From positions 33,527,257-33,591,256 of the forward strand of contig NC_083607.1 of NCBI RefSeq assembly GCF_029168945.1: a DNA stretch of 64,000 nucleotides, given 5' to 3'. The notes below the pieces were generated by a model. It saw only the letters and a list, made by a program, of their open reading frames with translations. It had not been told where the DNA came from and ran no database searches. Shown here piece by piece: positions 32,159 through 44,335 of this stretch. A program made the translations under genes and the position numbers. The number at the start of each line of letters is the position of its first letter. Position 1 is the first letter of the stretch. The stretch is from Cannabis sativa. Lineage: Eukaryota > Streptophyta > Magnoliopsida > Rosales > Cannabaceae.

Positions 32159-34661
32159 TAATTGATTTGCTTGCAAGAAATTTGGACTTAAAACGATTTG
32201 CTTGTTTTTTGGATGGTATCATGTTGCTTTGAGTGTCATATTGATGTTTGAATGTTGTTTGTGAATTCTGGGAAAAATGGTCACTGTTTTTATTCTCTAA
32301 TTATTTTTGTTGGATAGTTTGGAAAATTCTAAGCAATTTACTTTTTTACAGAACTCGATTTCGATTTAATTTGAATTAGTTATGAATTTTTGAAAATTGG
32401 AAAAATCGGGGTGACGAGCAACCTCATCACGCGCGCGGAAGGGCTGCTTGCAGCCTCCCTGCACCGTGATTTCTCGGCCAATCACCCCAGATCCGCGCGC
32501 GGATGGCCATGCACAGCATGCCATCCGTACAGTTCATCCAATTTTCGAATTTTTTCGATTTTTCATTCTATTTCATGGAATTAAATTCCGATTTTTTGTG
32601 TAGTTTTGTATGTTGATTTTTGTTTTTCAAATTTCAAATCTAATTATCAGAAATAAATTAATTTTAGATATTAGTGTAATTTGATTTTGAAAATAGGAAA
32701 AAATCAAGTTTTGCTTACCTTTTTCTTATTTCCTTTAAAATTTGATTATTTTATTTTTTTTAAGGTCAGATATTAATTTTTTTGGTAACTTGACCTTAAT
32801 TAAAATAAGATCATAATAATCATGATAATTTTAAAAGAGGAAATAAGGTATTTTTGTTAACTTTTAAATTTTGTTATTATTTAATTAAATTAAATTGTAA
32901 AACAAGAAAAGGGTATGTATTTACCATTTTCTATTTTATTTTTAATTTATTAAATAACATGAAATTTAAAAGGAAAGTTAGCAATTTATTTTGAAATGAC
33001 ATTTAGGTTACCCAAAACCTAATTTTTCAAAATGGTAGGTTTAATTTTATTTTTATTTTTCGAAATAAATGATTAAAATTAAATAAATCCTACATCCAAC
33101 TATCCAAATCTAACCTTGTTGCAGGAGTATGTGTTTTAGATTGTTTGTAAGTTTTCTAAAACCTATTATTGCTTGATCTAAATTGCCTTGGTTAAATTGA
33201 TGATAGATCAGTTGATCTAATTTTAACCAAAGGTTCAATTGACGATAGATCAAGTAAATAATTTGTAACAAGTAATTTTTACAAACTTCTTTCATCTGTG
33301 TATGACTTAGCAACATGATAGGATCCATCCAAATGTGTATGCCTGTGTGAGCCTATATGTTTAATTTCTATTATAGATACATATAGGTGGTTGTTGCTAA
33401 ATAAAATATCATAACTGATAGATTTTATTTAGGCTCATTTAGTTGTGAGCCTATTCAATTAATAACAGTTATTCATTGTAAGGTTAAATTCCTCTCTTTT
33501 GGGCCTTGTGTGAGAGTTGGGAGCGTTAGAACTGGGTGCGACATACTGGACCCAGCTCCCCCTCACATGAACAACCCCAATTGTGAAGGCCCATTTGCCT
33601 GATTTGGATAACTGTGATAGGTTAATTATATTAGTTTGACCTAATAAAAGATTGATTAGCAACATAATTAATTTCATTGTTCCTTGAAATTAATTTAAGA
33701 AAAACATAGTTTGAATAGTCATATTCTAGAAAGCTATATGTATTTTTCTTGTTTTAATTAAATATGGAATTATAACCATATAAATTCTTTCTGAATCTTA
33801 ATTTTATAATTTCATTAAATATTCTTATTTAAGTTGAGATTTAGTTAAATCTATCAAATCAACTTAGATTTGAATATTTTTGAATTTCCTATTATAAATT
33901 AACTTCAGAAATTTTGGAAATTGGTTATTAAGATTCCTTAGATATTTTTTAAGTTGATATTTTCTAAATATGGGAACTTAAAATGGAATATCTTCTAAAT
34001 TAAGTGGTTACTACTTAATTGGTAATATTTAATTAAGTCATTGTTTGAGGAATAATTTTATGTTGGGTATTTAGATTTTCTAAACAACTTAAATAAGATA
34101 TTTTTCAAAATTATTCCATTTTTGAAATTTAATTAAAGTTTTTTTTACTTTAATTTGTAATATTTCATTATTGAGATATGGAATATAAATGATTAGACAA
34201 AATACATGTTTAAATAATGAGCTTTAATCAAAGAGAAATTCGATCTCCATTGTTGGTTTTACATAGCTATTGTTTTAGTGAGTAATCCTCCCTAATGGAG
34301 GAACGTTCATTAGCAAGTTAGCGCCGTTTAATCTCGAAAGATAAGTATTCTTATAGGTTTATTTATATGGTTCATGACCACCGTAATGGTAGCGACTATG
34401 TAAGACTTATAAGAATACGAAACAATGGTAGAAGCTCATAAGACAGAATTGCCTTGACTCTCGCCTAAACGGGACAACACTGAATTCCAATCTTGATCGA
34501 ATAAAAGGTTGCTAGAATGTTTGACATTTTAGATGAATTGACAACTCTATTCAATGGATGATGCTTTGACTCTCGCCTAAACGGGACACTGTATCAGTTC
34601 GTTGGAAACCTTGGAAAATAAACTATGTTAGATTTAGTATTTTTATAACATAAGTGATTGT
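32159..34661. other. Long AT-rich leader of element E
   Basis: About 2.5 kb without a supported ORF. It holds a GC-rich island at about 32,405-32,530 inside otherwise AT-rich DNA, and a repeated 20-bp motif GACTCTCGCCTAAACGGGAC near 34,456 and 34,568. Copia gag usually starts soon after the primer site, so either this is a genuine long leader or the first part of gag has decayed or been deleted. The gag frame that follows lacks the usual N-terminal half, which favours the second view in part. Confidence 0.6.
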
Positions 34662-35555
34662 TTGTTTTCTGAACCTGTGTATGAATTTATAGAACTGAAA
34701 CCTTACTTCTGTTTATTGATATGTTGTAGTGCCAAAATGAATAACCCTCATCCCGATCCACTCCTAGTTAGTATCTTTTCAAAAGAACTCAATAGTGTGA
34801 AAATGCATCCTGGTAGTTACATTAACTCGCACCTATTGTTGATGAATCTGAAATTCCATAAGGCAAATCTACTAGGAATTGATTTATCAAAGGAACAATG
34901 GGTGAAACTCATACTTTATAGTCTTCCTCAGGAGTATAACAGTTTTGTTCTATATTACTTATTGAACAATCCTAACTCCTCCGACATGGACAAACTCGAG
35001 TCTGAGTTGAGGGCCCATGAGCGGGATCTGATTGCAATGAGACCTGCTAGCATTGCAAGTTTTAATCAGAGGAAGAAGATTAAGCATGAGGGCTCCAACC
35101 AAGCTGCTTCTTCAAGTACAAATGTCAGACATCATGTTCTATGTGCGAATTGTAATGGAAAGGGACATAAAGAAGAACAATGTCCCAGGCTTCTAGACAA
35201 TTCAAACGAAGGTGATGCTTTTGTATTTGAATCGTGTGTTTTAGAGAACGACAAATCCTCCTTGATTGTTGATTCTGGATCTACTAACCATGTATGTTCT
35301 TCATTACAGCTGCTTGAAACTTGGGAGAATCTTCACCCAGATGAGTTAAAGCTTAAAGTTGGAAATGGCGAGTTGGTATCAGTTAAAGCAAGAGGAACAG
35401 CCCGAATCAAGTTTAATTCTAAGAAGTTTTTACTTTTAGAGAATGTTTTATATATTTCTAATTTTAGTAGAAACTTGGTTAGTGTTTCATGTTTACAGAC
35501 ACAATTTTATATATTGAATTTTTCGAGTTCAAATTGTTCAATTTCTCGTAATTGA
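34662..35555 (+). pseudogene. gag: gag (N-terminally short) and protease of element E
   Basis: The frame has the gag C-terminal half (LKFHKANLLGIDLSKEQWVK, YSLPQEYNSFVLYYLLNN), the zinc knuckle CANCNGKGHKEEQC and the protease LIVDSGSTNHVC with the Asp of D-S-G kept. It stops at 35,555 after SISRN. Only about 130 residues precede the zinc knuckle, fewer than the 200 or more usual for copia gag, and a likely start is MNNPHPDPLL (34,737). Confidence 0.85.
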
Positions 35556-35679
35556 TTTCATATATGTGTTGCAAACATGGAATGAGGGCTTTATGTTTTA
35601 AGACCTGATACTCAAATCTCACTAAATACTGAACTTTTCAATGTAGCTAGACCTAGAAGCCTTAAGAGAAAAGAGATTG

Positions 35680-36470
35680 ATAATGATGATCAAACTTATC
35701 TATGGCATTTACGTTTAGGTCATATAGGCTTTGATAGACTCAATAGGCTAACCAAAGACGGTCCATTGAAAAATGTCGTCTTAGGAGAGCTGCCAGTCTG
35801 CGAGTCTTACCTAGAAGGTAAAATGACCAAACGTTCTTTCTCTGCAAAGGGAGAACGTGCCAAAGAACCCCTAGGGTTAGTACATTCAGATGTTTGCGGA
35901 CCGCTGAATGTAAAAGCCAGAGGAGGTTATGAGTATTTCGTTACTTTCATTGACGATTTCTCTAGATATAGTTTTCTTTACCTAATGCAAAAGAAATCTG
36001 AAACGTTTGACAAGTTTCAGGAATTTCATGCTTTGGCTCAAAACCAATTGGGTAAAACATTAAAGATCTTGCGAACTGATAGGGGTGGAGAATATATGGA
36101 TATGCATTTCAAAGATCATTTAATTGAACTTGGAATTGAATCCCAATATACTGCCCCTAGCACTCCACAGCAGAATGGAGTTGCAAAAAGAAGAAATTGC
36201 ACTCTCTTAGAAATGGTTAGGTCTATGCTGAGTTACTCAACTCTGTCTACGTCCTTCTGGAGATATGCTATTCAAATGGCAAACGACATTTTGAATGTTG
36301 TTCCATCTAAAGCAGTCCCTAAGACACCCGTCGAACTATGGAATGGTCGCACACCTAGTTTGCGCCATTATAGGATTTGGGGGTGCCCTGCTCACGTCTT
36401 AAGAAAGAAAGAAAGCAAACTGGAATCGTGAACTGAGGTTTGCATGTTTGTCGGAAATTCTAAAGAGACT
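35680..36470 (+). pseudogene. pol: Integrase of element E (catalytic Glu changed to Lys)
   Basis: The pre-integrase zinc region reads LWHLRLGHIGFDRLNRL, then VCESYLEGKMTKRSF. The catalytic core has HSDVCGPL (Asp) and LRTDRGGEY (Asp). At the third site the sequence is QQNGVAKRRN, with Lys (AAA at 36,186-36,188) where copia integrases have Glu. A TGA near 36,429 (CGA in an intact copy, by inference) interrupts the frame before VCMFVGNSKETRGG. Not functional. Confidence 0.9.
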
Positions 36471-38374
36471 AGGGGTGGACTATTCTATAGTCACAAGGAT
36501 AACAAAGTGTTTGTCTCTACAAATGCTACTTTCCTTGAAGAGAACTATATGAAAGACAACAAACCGAAAAGTGAAATTGTATTAGAGGAAATGCTCACAG
36601 ATACTGTTCCTTCAAATGTACCATCTTCTTCTACTCAAGAAGAGGAACATCCCACTCCCTCAGTTGTAGCAACTGAGAAAACTACTACTAAAGCTCCTGT
36701 TCAGAAGGTCACCGCTCCTCGTCGTAGTGGGAGGGTTTCAACGAAACCATCTCGTTATGGCTTGGATGGTGAAATCAATATGGTCGTTGGTGATGGTATT
36801 GATGACGACCCATTGACCTATAAACAGGCAATGGCAAGTCCGCAACGGAAGCGATGGTCAGCCGGTATGGATTCAGAAATGGATTCCATGAAGAAGAACA
36901 AAGTCTGGGAATATGTAGAACCACCTGAAGATTTTCGTCCAATTGGATGTAAATGGGTCTACAAGAAGAAAAGGGGTGCTGGAGGCGAAGTCGAAACTTT
37001 CAAAGCTATACTGGTCGCCAAGGGTTATACCCAAAGAGAAGGTGTGGACTATGAGGAAACTTTTAGTCCTGTTGCCATGCTCAAATCCATCCGAATTCTT
37101 CTCTCCATACCTGCCGCTTTAGATTATGAAATCTGGCAAATGGATGTCAAGACAGCCTTTCTTAATGGGCTTCTTGAAGAAACCATCTATACGGAGCAAC
37201 CAGAAGGTTATGTTCTTCTTGGGCAGGAGAATAAAGTTTGCAAATTAAATAGGTCCATATATGGGCTTAAGCAAGCTTCTCGCTCATGGAACAAAAGGTT
37301 TGATGAGATCATCAAGACCTACGGCTTTCATCAGAATGAAGATGAACCTTGTGTTTACCAACTCAAGGAAAACCAAGTAGTAGTATTCCTGGTCCTTTAT
37401 GTTGATGACATTTTGATCATTGGAAACAATGTCAAGAAAATGACTCACATCAAGGAATGGCTTGACACTCAATTCGACATGAAAGACTTGGGTGAGGCAG
37501 CCTATGTTCTTGGTATTCAGATTGTCAGAAACCGGAAGAACAGATCCCTTGCTCTCTCTCAAACAGCTTACATTGACAAAGTTCTTGAGAGATTTTCCAT
37601 GACCAATACCAAAGGGGCAAACATGCCCTCTAGACATGGTATCCCTCTATCTAAGGAACAGTGTCCTACTAATCCTCAAGAGATAGAAGACATGGCAAAA
37701 ATTCCTTATGCTTCTGCAGTTGGGAGTCTCATGTATGCTATGCTATGCACTAGACCTGACATCTGCTATGCAGTTGGAATCGTGAGCAGGTATCACCAAA
37801 TCCGGGCGTGGTACATTGGAACGCGGTTAAGTATATTTTGAAATACTTAAAGAGTACAAGAGATTATGTATTAGTCTACAAGGGTGGTGCTTTGAATCCC
37901 TTAGGCTATACAGACTCAGATTTCCAGGGATGTCTTGAAGACAGGAAATCTACATCTGGGATGGTGTTTACTCTTGGGGGTGGAGCAGTGGTTTGGAGAA
38001 GTGCTAAACAAACTGCGATTTCGGATTCTACCATGGAGGCAGAATACATAGCTGCGGCTGAAGCAGCTAAAGAGGTTGTCTGGCTTAGGAAGTTCTTCAC
38101 CAGTCTTGGTGTAGTTCCTGGAATGGAAAGGCCTCTAGTCCTATTTTGTGATAACACTGGAGCTATAGCCAACAGTAAGGAACCTCGGAGCCACAAGATA
38201 AGTAAGCACATAGAAAGAAAGTATCATATTATCAGAGAATATGTGGCAAGAGGGGATGTACTGGTGGAGAAAGTGGATATGCAGGATAACTTGGCTGATC
38301 CATTCACCAAACTCTTGGCAGTAACTTCATTCGAAAAGCACCGTCAGAATTTAGGATTAATTGAAATGTACTGA
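36444..38374 (+). pseudogene. pol: Reverse transcriptase and RNase H of element E (1-bp frameshift)
   Basis: The linker APRRSGRVSTKPSRYGLDG precedes the copia RT: FRPIGCKWVYKKKRG, MDVKTAFLNGLLEETIY and YVDDIL at 37,398-37,409. The frame runs to 37,841 but shifts near 37,799, where one A is missing after TATCACCAA. The RNase H frame 37,808-38,374 then continues with YTDSDFQGCLEDRKSTSGMV, MEAEYIAAAEAAKEVVWLRK and NLADPFTKLL, close to the C-terminus of the family. RT catalytic residues are intact. Confidence 0.93.
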
Positions 38375-38403
38375 TTTGTTTTATATTAGTGCAAGTGGGA
38401 GTT

Positions 38404-40287
38404 TGTTGGGTTTTATGCCCTAAATAAAACTCTGTTTCAATGTAATCCAGATTATTCTATATCAATAAAGTAACAGAAGTAATTTTTCATTCACTTGTGT
38501 ATGTTTTGGTTCACTTAATCAATTGCTTGTCTATTTGATTTATAAATTCATCCAAACCCCTTTCACATACTTGAACATGTTTATTGTGTTGTCAACACAG
38601 TGGAAAATAAACATGACTATGTGAATAAAGTATTCCTAGATTTATCAGAACACTGGGTTTCACTGATATGACAATCTACAACAGAGTTTACTTACATTTG
38701 GAGAAATGTTATGTTCTTTCCAGAACATAGGTTAAAGTAAAGCTCAGGTTGGATGCATGGAGTATGCATTGGAATGGACCGATATTGAACTTTGAATTAG
38801 ATTTTGAAACTTACCGTAAACATCTATTCAATTCAATATCAGAAGTTGATCCTAGATCACATGATCTAAATCCTGATATGGTTAGGCTTAATTTCAAGAG
38901 TGTTATTCGTGTTCTTTGATTTGTTAGTTAAGCCTAAAACTGTACTCTGGGCAATACATACATTTTGGGAACACGGTAGTGCGATTGAGTGGGAGCGCTA
39001 ACATAAATATGGAATCTATACCTTCTATCTGGCGAATAGTAAGCAAAGGCTGATCTCCTTCGAGCTTAACCAAACGAGATAAATGATTGAGTACTCATTT
39101 CACTTAGTTGAAATATCATTTATACAGGGTTAAGTGTTTTAAGGATAAAATACATTGTAGGGTGTTACGGTAATCTAAGTCCCTTTACAAAGGTGTATCA
39201 TCCATATAGAGGATCATTGATCACATTAGGATTATAACAATGGATAACTAATAATGTGTCTATATGGTGGAACATATAGAGCATTCTATATACTGAGAGT
39301 GCAATTCTGAGTTCTATGTGTGGATTCAACGAAGAATTAATAAGTCAGTGAATTTAAGTGGTAAATTCTAGATCTGCTTATTGGAAGCTCGGATATATAG
39401 ACCCATGGTCCCCTCACTAGTTGAGATGATATTACTTGTAGGACTCATTTAATTGATTTTAATTAATCAATTAACAATTCTCAAGATAAACTTCTCAGTT
39501 TGAGAATTTGGCACTCTTTAAGGGCAAAACAGTAAATAGAGATTTTGAAGGGTATATTTATTAATTAGGAAACTTTAATTAGTTTCATTATTAATAAAAT
39601 AAATGATAATATATTATTTGATAATTATTTTTAATTATTAAGTAATTAAATTTATCATTAATATGGTTGAACAGTGGAATTGGCAACATTTCACAAAAAG
39701 GGAAACTGTCAAGTGTAGGAAAAGGAAAGTTGGAAAAGAGGCAAGCCTTGTTTCCACATTGCCTAGGCCGGCCCCCTTTACCTTCCTTTTCCCTTGATTT
39801 TCTCAGTTCAAAATTTCAATCATAGCCCTTGGTGGTCTTCTATAAATAGAAGGCAAAGGCTTCAGATTTTAACATCTCTGAAAAAGCTTTTCACAGCATT
39901 ATTCTGAAAGAATTTTCTCTCAGAAAATTCTCTCTGAGCCGCCACCCTCTCTCTCTCTATACCTTCACTGTTTCGAAATATATGAGTGCTAGAGTAGTGC
40001 CCACACACATCAAGTAATACCTCAATCATAGTGAGGAAGGCTGTGCAGAATTCAGAGACAACAAAGAAGGACTTTCGGGCTAAGTTCTTGATTATACTCT
40101 GCTACATAAAGGAATCAAGGGTTAGAGATCTGAGTGGGAGGAGACATATATATTCCGCTGCAATCACTGTAAGATTTCTGATACTCTTATGTGTTTAATT
40201 TCATATCGTTTTAGAAGTTCATATTTAGGTTGTTAAATCAACATACTTATGAGTAGATCTAAGATCCTGGTAAAATAACTTCCAACA
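38404..40287 (+). repeat. 3' LTR of element E
   Basis: Preceded by the polypurine tract GCAAGTGGGAGTT (38,390-38,403). Starts TGTTGGG, ends CTTCCAACA and is followed by AGTTA. TATA box at 39,841-39,848. Confidence 0.95.
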
Positions 40288-40292
40288 AGTTA

Positions 40293-40754
40293 CTACGGTG
40301 ACAAATACACTTTTCGATCTATAAATGAATAAAGATTGTTATTTCAAAATTCAATTTGAGTCAAAATTATCAGCATGTATCAAATTTACCATCCAGTGCG
40401 TACAAAAGGCTTGGTCAAACCCAAAACACCGAACTGATAAAAACATACTTATGAAAAGCAAGTGACCAAGAGTCACAAGTCTGATTGGTCACTTGGGGGT
40501 TACCTATACCTATACAAAGCATTTGGTAAAAATAAAACAATCACAATTGCACGATGATTATAAATAGAGAATGAAATTCATTAAAGATAACAAAAGCATA
40601 TAATACCGAGATTAAAAGCTGCCCAGTCAGCCTATTGTCTGAAAAATAAAAAATAATTCCAAGTTTAAAGACCGCTTGGCCGGTCATGATGTCTTAGAAA
40701 GGGCCTTATGGCCGAATAATATACATAAAAATAAAAAGATAAAAGGAGAAGTGT
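40293..40754. other. D 3' UTR after the E insertion
   Basis: About 460 bp, AT-rich, no coding signal. It is the equivalent of A's 6604-7098 and lies between pol and the 3' end of the antisense gene. I did not see the CTGAGTG hairpin here. Confidence 0.55.
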
Positions 40755-41382
40755 TTAAACAGCTGGAGCCCCAGGCTCTTGGTTCGGGTCTTCTGGGCCA
40801 ATGGAAGCTGCACGATCTATTGTTTGAACGGGAGGTACATCAGCATTTTGGCCGGAGGTAGAAGCAGCCACCTCAGTTTCACCATAGGCTACTTGGGAAG
40901 CGCAGAACTCATGGTACATGTCCTTAGCATCACCCAAATAGTCAAAGTTTGCGTGATGATTAGCCTTCCAAAAGTCATAGAAGAGCTCAAGACCGGCTGT
41001 CTCCAGAGCATTAACCTTCTCTTTCAGCTTCGTCACCTCGGCCGAAAGCTCCTCCTCCTTAGACTTCTTCTCCTCCTGTACTCGACAAATAACTGCTCGA
41101 AGAGAAGTCCTCTCATCTTGAAGACTATTCACTTCAGCAGATAAGTTCTCGATGGTCTCTTCAAGACGGTCAGAAACCTCGAGATCCTTAGTCAACTCAG
41201 CTATCTTCTTCTTGGCGGTAAAAAGCTTCTTGTTGGCTTCACCCAGCTCCAAGTTTTACCATGGCATCGTCAGCGTCCTTCTTGGCCAAGTCCACCTCCG
41301 CCCTGATGGTGTTGGATAGAGTCGTGTTCCTGGAAGCAGCAGACTTAGCCCAGGAGTAGGTGTAGGCCAAATTCAGATCAGC

Positions 41383-41455
41383 CTGCACAAAGGAGAAACT
41401 TCAGTATTTGAGCCAAGTAAAAAAGGCTTAAAGAAGATGGTCAAGGAAATCTTAC
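41383..41455 (-). other. Intron 2 of the D antisense gene
   Basis: On the - strand the donor is CCAGG|GTAAGATTTCC and the acceptor is CTTTGTGCAG|GCTGATC. Length is 73 bp and phase is 0. It joins KEFTR to ADLNLAYTYSWAKS. Confidence 0.8.
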
Positions 41456-41901
41456 CCTGGTGAATTCCTTCAAGACTCGGCCCATCAGCAGCTCCAAAGA
41501 AGAGTCGTTGTCAGCGCCGGCCAGTTGCTCACTAACCTTAGGAACCAACCGGTTCATGTAGTGGACAAGCATCTCTTTGCCTTTCTTGGCCTCTGGAAGC
41601 ACCAGCAAAGGTGGATTAGGGGCCCGCATTTGTTTGGGTCCACTCTTAGTCAGCTCAGACCCATTACTCGGTTGTTGAGGCCCGTCCGAACTCCCTCCTC
41701 GGAACTCCTTGGACTTGGCAAGTTTTGGAGTAGAGGGTTTTGCAACCGCTAGCTCCTTAGAAAGATCAATGACCTCCCCAACAGGCGTCTTTTCCTTGGA
41801 AGAGGACCCCTCACCGCCTTTAGACTTCTTGGGTGGAGGGGATGCGTTGGAGCTTCCGCAAATTCTCTTCTTCAGAGCGTCAAGCATCTTCTGAGAAATG
41901 T

Positions 41902-42037
41902 CTGCACAGAACAAAAACAACATGGTTAGAGAAAATAAACATCAGAAACATAAGGCATAATAGTCAAGAAGCTTAAAAATGAGATGAAGTAATATGCAAG
42001 GTGATTGCGAGAACAAGCCTCAAAAGTCCATCATCAC
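41902..42037 (-). other. Intron 1 of the D antisense gene
   Basis: On the - strand the donor is TTAG|GTGATGATGG and the acceptor is TTGTTCTGTGCAG|ACATTTC. Length is 136 bp and phase is 1, the same phase as in A and B. Confidence 0.65.
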
Positions 42038-43496
42038 CTAACATGCCTCAGATTTTGGACATAATAGCTTTCCCTTTTCCAAGCACGGGAGAAGGCGGCC
42101 GAGCAGGCGAGATGGGCTCCCTAATGCGAATTGCATGTTCAATAGGCCTGGGCAGGGCCAGAAGTTTCTTCCTCCTCTTGAGCGAAGTAACCTGCTCTTC
42201 CTCAGCCTCATCTTCAGGATTCAAGGGCTCCTGAGCATACTGCTTGGCCCTTGCACCTCCCTTCAACTTAGCTTCGCGCTTGAGTTGAATAAGTTCATTC
42301 TTTGAATGAGCTCGTTCAACCCGTCCAGCATCAGATTTCCTCTTCCTCCCCTTCATTGGTTTGGGAATGAAGTCCCTTATATAAAATTATCCTCGGAGGT
42401 TAACTGGATGATATTCCGATCTTCCCCCGGCAGTCGAGAAAGCTTCTAAGCTCTATCCTGTAGAGCAAGAGTGAGAGGAGGACGGTGATATGTTAGAATC
42501 TGCTGGAACCGAGTGCGAGTGATGCCTGCGCCATCCACCAGGAAGTACTCATCAATAAAACGCCTAATTTTGCTGATGGCCGAATCATCGGTGCCCGTCA
42601 AACCACTTGAAGTCTGGTTGAGAGAAATAGAAGTACCCCGACCTGCCTTGCTTAGGGTTGGACTTCAAATCAATGAACCAACTAACTTCATGAGGAGAAG
42701 GCATACCCCACTTCTGGGAGGCGTAGAGGACGAAGTGGGCAGACAGATACTTAATGCCATTAGGAGTGAACTGGGCTGGGCAAAGGCCGAAGAAGTCCGC
42801 GACATTCTTGAAGTATTGATGCAAAGGCATCAATGCCCCTTGCTAGGCATGGGCACCCGACCAAGCGCACATCCCCCTTTCAAGGTTTGTGGCCTGATTA
42901 TTATGGGCGGGAATGTAGCAGTCCAATTCGCCCAGGTATCCGCCCTGGTCGAGAGTCCGCAGTCGCGCCTCAATAACCCTGGTCGGAGGGCTTACCCACC
43001 TGGCACCCAAGGAACCTTGCCTTCTGTGAGGAACCGCAGCAGTATGCTCCTCACTGACGTAACCCACACCCTCAACCAAGACGTCTCCGTCAGTATCGAC
43101 TGGCTCCCCAGCCTCATTGTACACCCCATAGTTTGGGGGTTCAACCTCCGCCTCTTCCTCCGCCTCGGAGGAACTGCTAGGACGTACATCGTCCTGCTCC
43201 TCAATCTCCTAGACCTCAGCGTCCCCTTCATGATCCGCCTCCTCCTGGACGGTTGGATCCTGTTTGGCACTGGGCAAAGTGGTGTGCCGATCTAGTTGAG
43301 GATCAAATGCGTGAGCCAAACACGTTGTTTTCTTGGCACGAGCCATCATTCTATGGCTGGGTACAAGAGTTGAGGGAGAATGTCTTTCCCTAAAAAAAGG
43401 TGGGCTAGAACAAAGACAAGGATGGTCCTCGTGCAAAAGTTGAAGGAGGTCCTGGTCGATTCGATGTTCGCTTTCCCAAAACTCACCTGGGTTCAT

Positions 43497-43868
43497 CTAC
43501 AAAAGACAACACACAAGATGAGTGTTTGGTCGGAATATCAAACGATAAACAAGCTAATATGCCGACCAGGAGTACTTAACGAATTCAAGGACAAGAATGT
43601 TCAAAAAAAGTCAAAACTCAAGAAGTTTGAAATTTTCTCTAGTTAAGGAAAAAATTTCATGAAGCTTAGAATAAGCAAGATGAAAGACAAGCATTACGCA
43701 GTTCAGAAAGCAAGCATTATGGACTGTAAAATCGCATGAAATCATGACAAAGAAGAATCGCAGAGTTTCTGGACCTTGGGTTTCCTAAATATTTTTCTAC
43801 AATAAACTCGAAGGTGCATTCGAAATGAAAACATGCAAAAATAAGCATAAAGAAAATCAAAAGCTCAC
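43497..43868 (-). other. Leader intron of the D antisense gene (candidate)
   Basis: The acceptor TTGTCTTTTGTAG|ATG is clear. The donor CTCTTGA|GTGAGCTTTT at 43,868 is my best choice but not unique. Length would be 372 bp. Confidence 0.5.
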
Positions 43869-44027
43869 TCAAGAGTCAGATATTTGGGTTCAAGCAACGT
43901 CAATCCAACGAGCAGTTTCGATGAAGGCACTTCAGCAAAACTTGAAGCCAAAAACTTCTCTTTTCGCTCTGAACACACTTAGCAAAGAAGGATGGTGAAA
44001 ATAAGTTTATGTGCCAATGCTGGTTGA

Positions 44028-44035
44028 TATTTATA
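44028..44035 (-). promoter_or_regulatory. TATA box of the D antisense gene
   Basis: TTGCCTATAAATATC on the - strand lies about 300 bp before the 3' LTR, in the same place relative to the antisense gene as in A and B. Confidence 0.6.
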
Positions 44036-44335
44036 GGCAAGTCACGAAAGGAGGTAATCATTCCAAAGAAACCTCAGATGCCTAGGTTCCCCCCTAAAAG
44101 CAAATATGGGAAATAAAAAATAATCAAGTGCAGCCGTCAACCATGGTGAGAGAAAATCAGATTTTGAAATATTAATTGTCAAAACATTATTAGCCAAAAA
44201 CTGAAGGGACGCCCAGTCAGCCTCACATCGATTCTCGGATAGTCGCGCCCAACACGTGTCCCCATCCAAAGGCAGAAGCGCTCAGATGAAGTCTACACGC
44301 AACTTTGGAAGTCCCGTACAGACTTGGGTGGCAAA
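44036..44335. other. D 3' UTR and polypurine tract
   Basis: Noncoding stretch between the antisense promoter and the LTR. It ends in TTGGGTGGCAAA directly before TGTTATCCC, the polypurine tract of D. Confidence 0.65.

Larger units (their letters stand above)
30257..40287 (+). mobile_element. Element E: complete Ty1/copia retrotransposon inserted in element D
   Basis: 10,031 bp with LTRs of about 1.88 kb, TGTTGGG...CCAACA ends and a perfect AGTTA duplication. Inside are a primer-binding site, a 2.5-kb leader, gag with zinc knuckle, protease, integrase, RT and RNase H in copia order (integrase before RT). The LTRs show about 35 differences by eye, close to 2%. Coding is broken by a TGA near 36,429, a 1-bp deletion near 37,799 and a catalytic change in integrase. 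The long LTR and leader suggest an Angela/Tork-like lineage, but I am not sure of that. Confidence 0.95.
40755..43496 (-). pseudogene. Spliced antisense gene of element D (broken)
   Basis: Read on the - strand: ATG at 43,496 (MNPGEFWESEHRID) directly after a TTTTGTAG acceptor. Exon 1 runs to 42,038, intron 1 is 42,037-41,902, exon 2 41,901-41,456, intron 2 41,455-41,383 and exon 3 41,382-40,755. Phases are again 1 and 0. Exon 1 has an acidic start, then MPLHQYFKNVADFFGLCPAQ and GIKYLSAHFVLYASQKWGMP, the same hydrophobic domain as in A and B, then a basic stretch (KGRKRKSD). Exon 2 has SPPPKKSKGGEGSSSKEK. Exon 3 is a coiled coil (KKKIAELTKDLEVSDRLEET). Breaks: stops near 43,209 and 42,843, frameshifts near 42,590 and 42,360, a TGA near 42,048 and a frameshift near 41,252. 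Confidence 0.75.

Noticed and set aside
32390..32584. 64-codon frame over the GC-rich island of E's leader.
   Set aside because: No similarity to gag, a short frame, and the amino acid string reflects base composition. Kept only as a sequence-composition finding.
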